This document shows positions 61,317-64,000 of a stretch of 64,000 nt of DNA, one piece after another. A program made the translations under genes and the position numbers. A model generated the notes under the pieces. That model saw only the letters and a list, made by a program, of their open reading frames with translations. It was not told where the DNA came from and made no database searches. The stretch lies in assembly GCA_964651335.1 (NCBI GenBank), contig CAZYVT010000008.1, forward strand, positions 1 through 64,000, written 5' to 3'. How positions within the stretch are numbered: position 1 is the stretch's first letter; each line of letters begins with the position of its first letter. This DNA is from 2-02-FULL-66-14 sp964651335 (GTDB lineage Bacteria > Pseudomonadota > Gammaproteobacteria > Burkholderiales > SG8-39).

Positions 61317-62501
61317 ATGCCAGCCGATCCGATCGTCATCGTTGCCGCCGCCCGTACGCCGATGGGTGGATTCCAGGGAGAATTGAAAGGCTTCGCGGCG
61401 CCGGAGCTGGGCGCAGCGGCGATCCGCGCGGCGGTCGAACGCGCCAAGCTCAAGCCCGAGGACGTGCAGGAAGTCATCATGGGCTGCGTGCTGCCCGCAG
61501 GTCTCGGCCAGGCGCCGGCGCGCCAGGCTTCGCTCGGCGCCGGACTTCCGCTCGCCGCCGGCTGCACCACGGTCAACAAGATGTGCGGCTCGGGGATGAA
61601 GGCCGCGATGTTCGCGCACGACCTGCTTGCGGCGGGGAGCGCAGAGATCGTCGTCGCCGGCGGAATGGAGTCGATGACCAACGCGCCGTATCTGCTCCCC
61701 AAGGCGCGCACGGGCTTCCGCATGGGTCACCAGCAGGCGCTCGACCACATGTTCTACGACGGGCTTGAGGACGCCTACGACAAGGGGCGCCTGATGGGCA
61801 GTTTCGCCGAGGACTGTGCGCAGAAGTACCAGTTCTCCAGGGAATCGCAGGACCGGTTCGCGATCACGTCCCTGGAGCGCGCGCAGAAGGCGAACAAGCA
61901 GGGCTGGTTCGCGTGGGAAATCACTCCGCTCGCGATCAAGGCCGGCAAAGAGGAAAAGTTCGTCGAGATGGACGAGCAGCCCTTCAAGGCGGCGATGGAG
62001 AAGATCCCGACGCTCAAACCCGCGTTCCGCAAGGATGGCACGGTCACCGCCGCCAATTCGAGCAGCATTTCCGATGGCGCGGCGGCGCTGGTGCTGATGC
62101 GCCGCTCGGCTGCGGAAAAGCGCGGCCTCGCGCCGCTGGCAACGATCATCGGGCACTCGACGCACGCGCAGGAGCCCGGCTGGTTCACGACCGCGCCGGT
62201 CGGCGCGATCCGCAAGCTCTTCGAGCGCACCGGCTGGCGGGCTTCCGACGTCGACCTCTACGAAATCAACGAAGCGTTCGCGGTGGTGGCGATGGCGGCG
62301 ATGAAGGACCACGACCTGCCGCACGAAAAGGTCAACGTGCATGGCGGCGCCTGCGCGCTCGGGCATCCGATCGGAGCCTCGGGCGCGCGAATCCTGGTGA
62401 CGCTCGTCGGGGCGCTCAGAAAATATGGCGGCAGGCGCGGCGTCGCGTCGCTGTGCATCGGCGGCGGTGAAGCGACCGCGATGGCGATCGAGCTGCCGTG
62501 A
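61317..62501 (+). CDS. Acetyl-CoA C-acetyltransferase (thiolase)
   Basis: 394 residues. Catalytic Cys in TTVNKMCGSGMKA near residue 90, NEAFA, His in GGACALGHPIGASGARI and the second Cys in SLCIGGGEATA. It condenses or cleaves acetoacetyl-CoA and can serve both leucine breakdown and PHB synthesis (PhaA-like). It starts three bases after the upstream stop. The stop overlaps the hotdog start as GTGA. Confidence 0.93.
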   Translation: MPADPIVIVAAARTPMGGFQGELKGFAAPELGAAAIRAAVERAKLKPEDVQEVIMGCVLPAGLGQAPARQASLGAGLPLAAGCTTVNKMCGSGMKAAMFAHDLLAAGSAEIVVAGGMESMTNAPYLLPKARTGFRMGHQQALDHMFYDGLEDAYDKGRLMGSFAEDCAQKYQFSRESQDRFAITSLERAQKANKQGWFAWEITPLAIKAGKEEKFVEMDEQPFKAAMEKIPTLKPAFRKDGTVTAANSSSISDGAAALVLMRRSAAEKRGLAPLATIIGHSTHAQEPGWFTTAPVGAIRKLFERTGWRASDVDLYEINEAFAVVAMAAMKDHDLPHEKVNVHGGACALGHPIGASGARILVTLVGALRKYGGRRGVASLCIGGGEATAMAIELP

Positions 62502-62920
62502 AGGGCAGGGCAAGACCGGCAGCGAGCAAGCACGAATTGCAGGCATTGCTCGATGGTTCGCGCTTCCTTCGTCCCTACGCGTTCCGCGTGGTTTCGGTCG
62601 CCGCCGGCGCGTGCACCGTCATGCTGCCGTTCCGCCGCGCCCTCCAGCGTCCGGGCGGGATCGTCAATGGTGTGGCGCTGATGGCCGCCGCCGACTGCGC
62701 GATGTGGATGGCGATCAAGGCGCAGCTCGGCATTGAGCACGATGCGCTGACCTCCGACCTCGACACCGCGTTTCTCGCGCCGGCACGCAATGAACCTGTC
62801 TATTGCACTGCGAGGATCCTCAAGTTCGGCAGGCGGCGCATCTACGGGGTCGCCCAATGCCACAGCAAGGACGGTGAACTCTTCACCCATCACACGATGA
62901 CGTACGTGCGCGTGACCTGA
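62498..62920 (+). CDS. Hotdog-fold thioesterase (PaaI-like)
   Basis: 140 residues, GTG start. The hotdog pattern is RPGGIVNGVALMAAADCAMWMAI (helix) followed by strands with LDTAFLAPARNEPVYCTARI and YGVAQCHSKDGELF. The family hydrolyses acyl-CoA thioesters. In the operon it could release a stalled branched-chain acyl-CoA; the substrate is not readable. One base separates it from the next gene. Confidence 0.8.
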   Translation: MKGRARPAASKHELQALLDGSRFLRPYAFRVVSVAAGACTVMLPFRRALQRPGGIVNGVALMAAADCAMWMAIKAQLGIEHDALTSDLDTAFLAPARNEPVYCTARILKFGRRRIYGVAQCHSKDGELFTHHTMTYVRVT

Positions 62921-62921
62921 C

Positions 62922-64000
62922 ATGCCGCTCGGTGAACAACACGAACTCATCCGCGACAGCGTGCGCAAGTTTGCGCGCGAGCGGCTGCGCCCGAACGCAG
63001 CGCGCTGGGACCGGGAAAGCCATTTCCCGCGCGAGGAACTGAGACAACTCGCTGCCATGGGACTATGCGGGGTCGCGATTCCGGAGGAGTGGGGCGGCGC
63101 AGGCATGGACCATACGTCGCTCGCGATCGTGATCGAAGAGCTCGCCGCCGGCGACGGCGCCACCTCGACGATCGTGCAGGTGAATAACCTCGTGGCGGGG
63201 ATCCTGCTCGGCTATGGCAACGCCGCGCAGAAGAAGCGCTTCCTCATGCCGATTGCGCGCGGCGAGCTGCTCGGCGCCTTTGCGCTCACCGAACCGCATG
63301 TCGGTTCGGACGCGAGCGCCATCGCCACGCGTGCCGAGCGCGCGGACGGCGGCTGGCGGCTGAACGGCATCAAGCAGTTCATCACGACAGGCAAGAACGC
63401 CGACCTGGCGATCGTCTTTGCAGTGACCGACAAGGCCGCGGGAAAGAAAGGCATCAGCGCGTTCGTCGTACCGACGAGCGAGCCTGGCTACATCGTTTCC
63501 CGGATCGAGGAGAAAGCGGGCCAGCACGCCTCCGACACCGCGCAGATCGTCCTCGAGAACTGCAAGGTCCCGGCGGAAAACCTGCTCGGCGACGAGGGCG
63601 TCGGCTACCGCATCGCGCTCTCGAACCTCGAATCGGGCCGGGTCAATGTCGCCGCGCAGTCGGTCGGCATGGCGCAATCGGCGCTGGATGCGGCGATTGC
63701 CTACGCAAAGGAGCGAAAAAGCTTCGGCAAGGCGTTGATGGAGCACCAGGCGGTCAACTTCAGGCTCGCCGACATGGCAACCGGAATCGAAGCCGGGCGG
63801 CAGTTGTACCTCCACGCCGCGCAGTTGCGCGACGCCGGCAAACCCTGCCTCAAGGAAGCATCGATGGCGAAGCTGTTCGCCTCCGAGATGGCCGAAAAGG
63901 TCTGCTCGGATGCGATCCAGATCCACGGCGGGTACGGATACGTCTCGGATTTCCCGGTCGAGCGCATTTGGCGCGACGTGCGCGTGACCCAGATTTACGA
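62922..64000 (+). CDS. Acyl-CoA dehydrogenase (3' end beyond the window)
   Basis: 359 residues are visible and the frame is open to the edge. N-terminal EQHELIRDSVRKFARERL, middle FALTEPHVGSDASAI and FITTGKNAD, and the C-terminal IHGGYGYVSDFPVERIWRDVRVTQIY, where the window ends just before the expected catalytic Glu of the YEGT loop. It fits short/branched-chain acyl-CoA dehydrogenases and may act in isoleucine or valine breakdown beside IVD. Confidence 0.9.
   Translation, partial: MPLGEQHELIRDSVRKFARERLRPNAARWDRESHFPREELRQLAAMGLCGVAIPEEWGGAGMDHTSLAIVIEELAAGDGATSTIVQVNNLVAGILLGYGNAAQKKRFLMPIARGELLGAFALTEPHVGSDASAIATRAERADGGWRLNGIKQFITTGKNADLAIVFAVTDKAAGKKGISAFVVPTSEPGYIVSRIEEKAGQHASDTAQIVLENCKVPAENLLGDEGVGYRIALSNLESGRVNVAAQSVGMAQSALDAAIAYAKERKSFGKALMEHQAVNFRLADMATGIEAGRQLYLHAAQLRDAGKPCLKEASMAKLFASEMAEKVCSDAIQIHGGYGYVSDFPVERIWRDVRVTQIY

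Overview
The window looks like a high-GC betaproteobacterial chromosome segment (order uncertain). Pointers are the glnA-ntrB-ntrC block with a sigma-54/NtrC promoter, the zapA then 6S RNA arrangement, LPS genes (waaA, waaC, msbA), a class I PHA synthase, a LiuR-type leucine-degradation operon and many GTG/TTG starts with 4-bp GTGA/ATGA overlaps. No tRNA, rRNA, transposase or CRISPR array was seen.

Layout. 1-3.8 kb: nitrogen control (ntrC cut by the left edge, ntrB, a DUF4124 protein, glnA) read leftwards from a promoter with two NtrC palindromes. 3.8-8.7 kb: a rhodanese, uppP, an alpha/beta hydrolase and a 3-hydroxybutyrate dehydrogenase behind thiC, with a TPP riboswitch in front of thiC. 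8.8-13 kb: pcm, tolC, waaA, waaC. 13-37.5 kb: a large surface-glycan locus with UDP-sugar epimerases, manC, rmlBACD (dTDP-rhamnose), a sugar aminotransferase, about nine glycosyltransferases after it, three methyltransferases, an asparagine-synthase-like amidotransferase and msbA. 37.6-40 kb: a BtuB-like TonB receptor behind a cobalamin riboswitch. 40.1-51.5 kb: mostly rightward housekeeping genes (zapA, 6S RNA, EVE protein, hemE, priA, argS, SPOR protein, two DsbA-like proteins, SDR, two substrate-binding-like proteins). The hemE-priA gap holds three DnaA boxes.

51.5-55.6 kb is an accessory island. It has two integron-type gene cassettes (a lipoprotein dual-specificity-type phosphatase and a PAP2 phosphatase), each followed by an attC-like site and with no integrase in view. 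Next come a frameshifted CDP-alcohol phosphatidyltransferase, an antitoxin beside the internally deleted remains of its toxin, and an apparently intact vapBC pair. 55.6-64 kb: phaC, a metallo-beta-lactamase-fold hydrolase, and a LiuR operon for branched-chain acyl-CoA breakdown (ivd, nitronate-monooxygenase-like, thiolase, hotdog thioesterase, a second acyl-CoA dehydrogenase cut by the right edge).

The most interesting items are the two-cassette attC array, the eroded toxin with a surviving antitoxin, the DnaA-box cluster beside hemE, the coupling of a ketone-body dehydrogenase to riboswitch-controlled thiC, and the NtrC/sigma-54 architecture at glnA.
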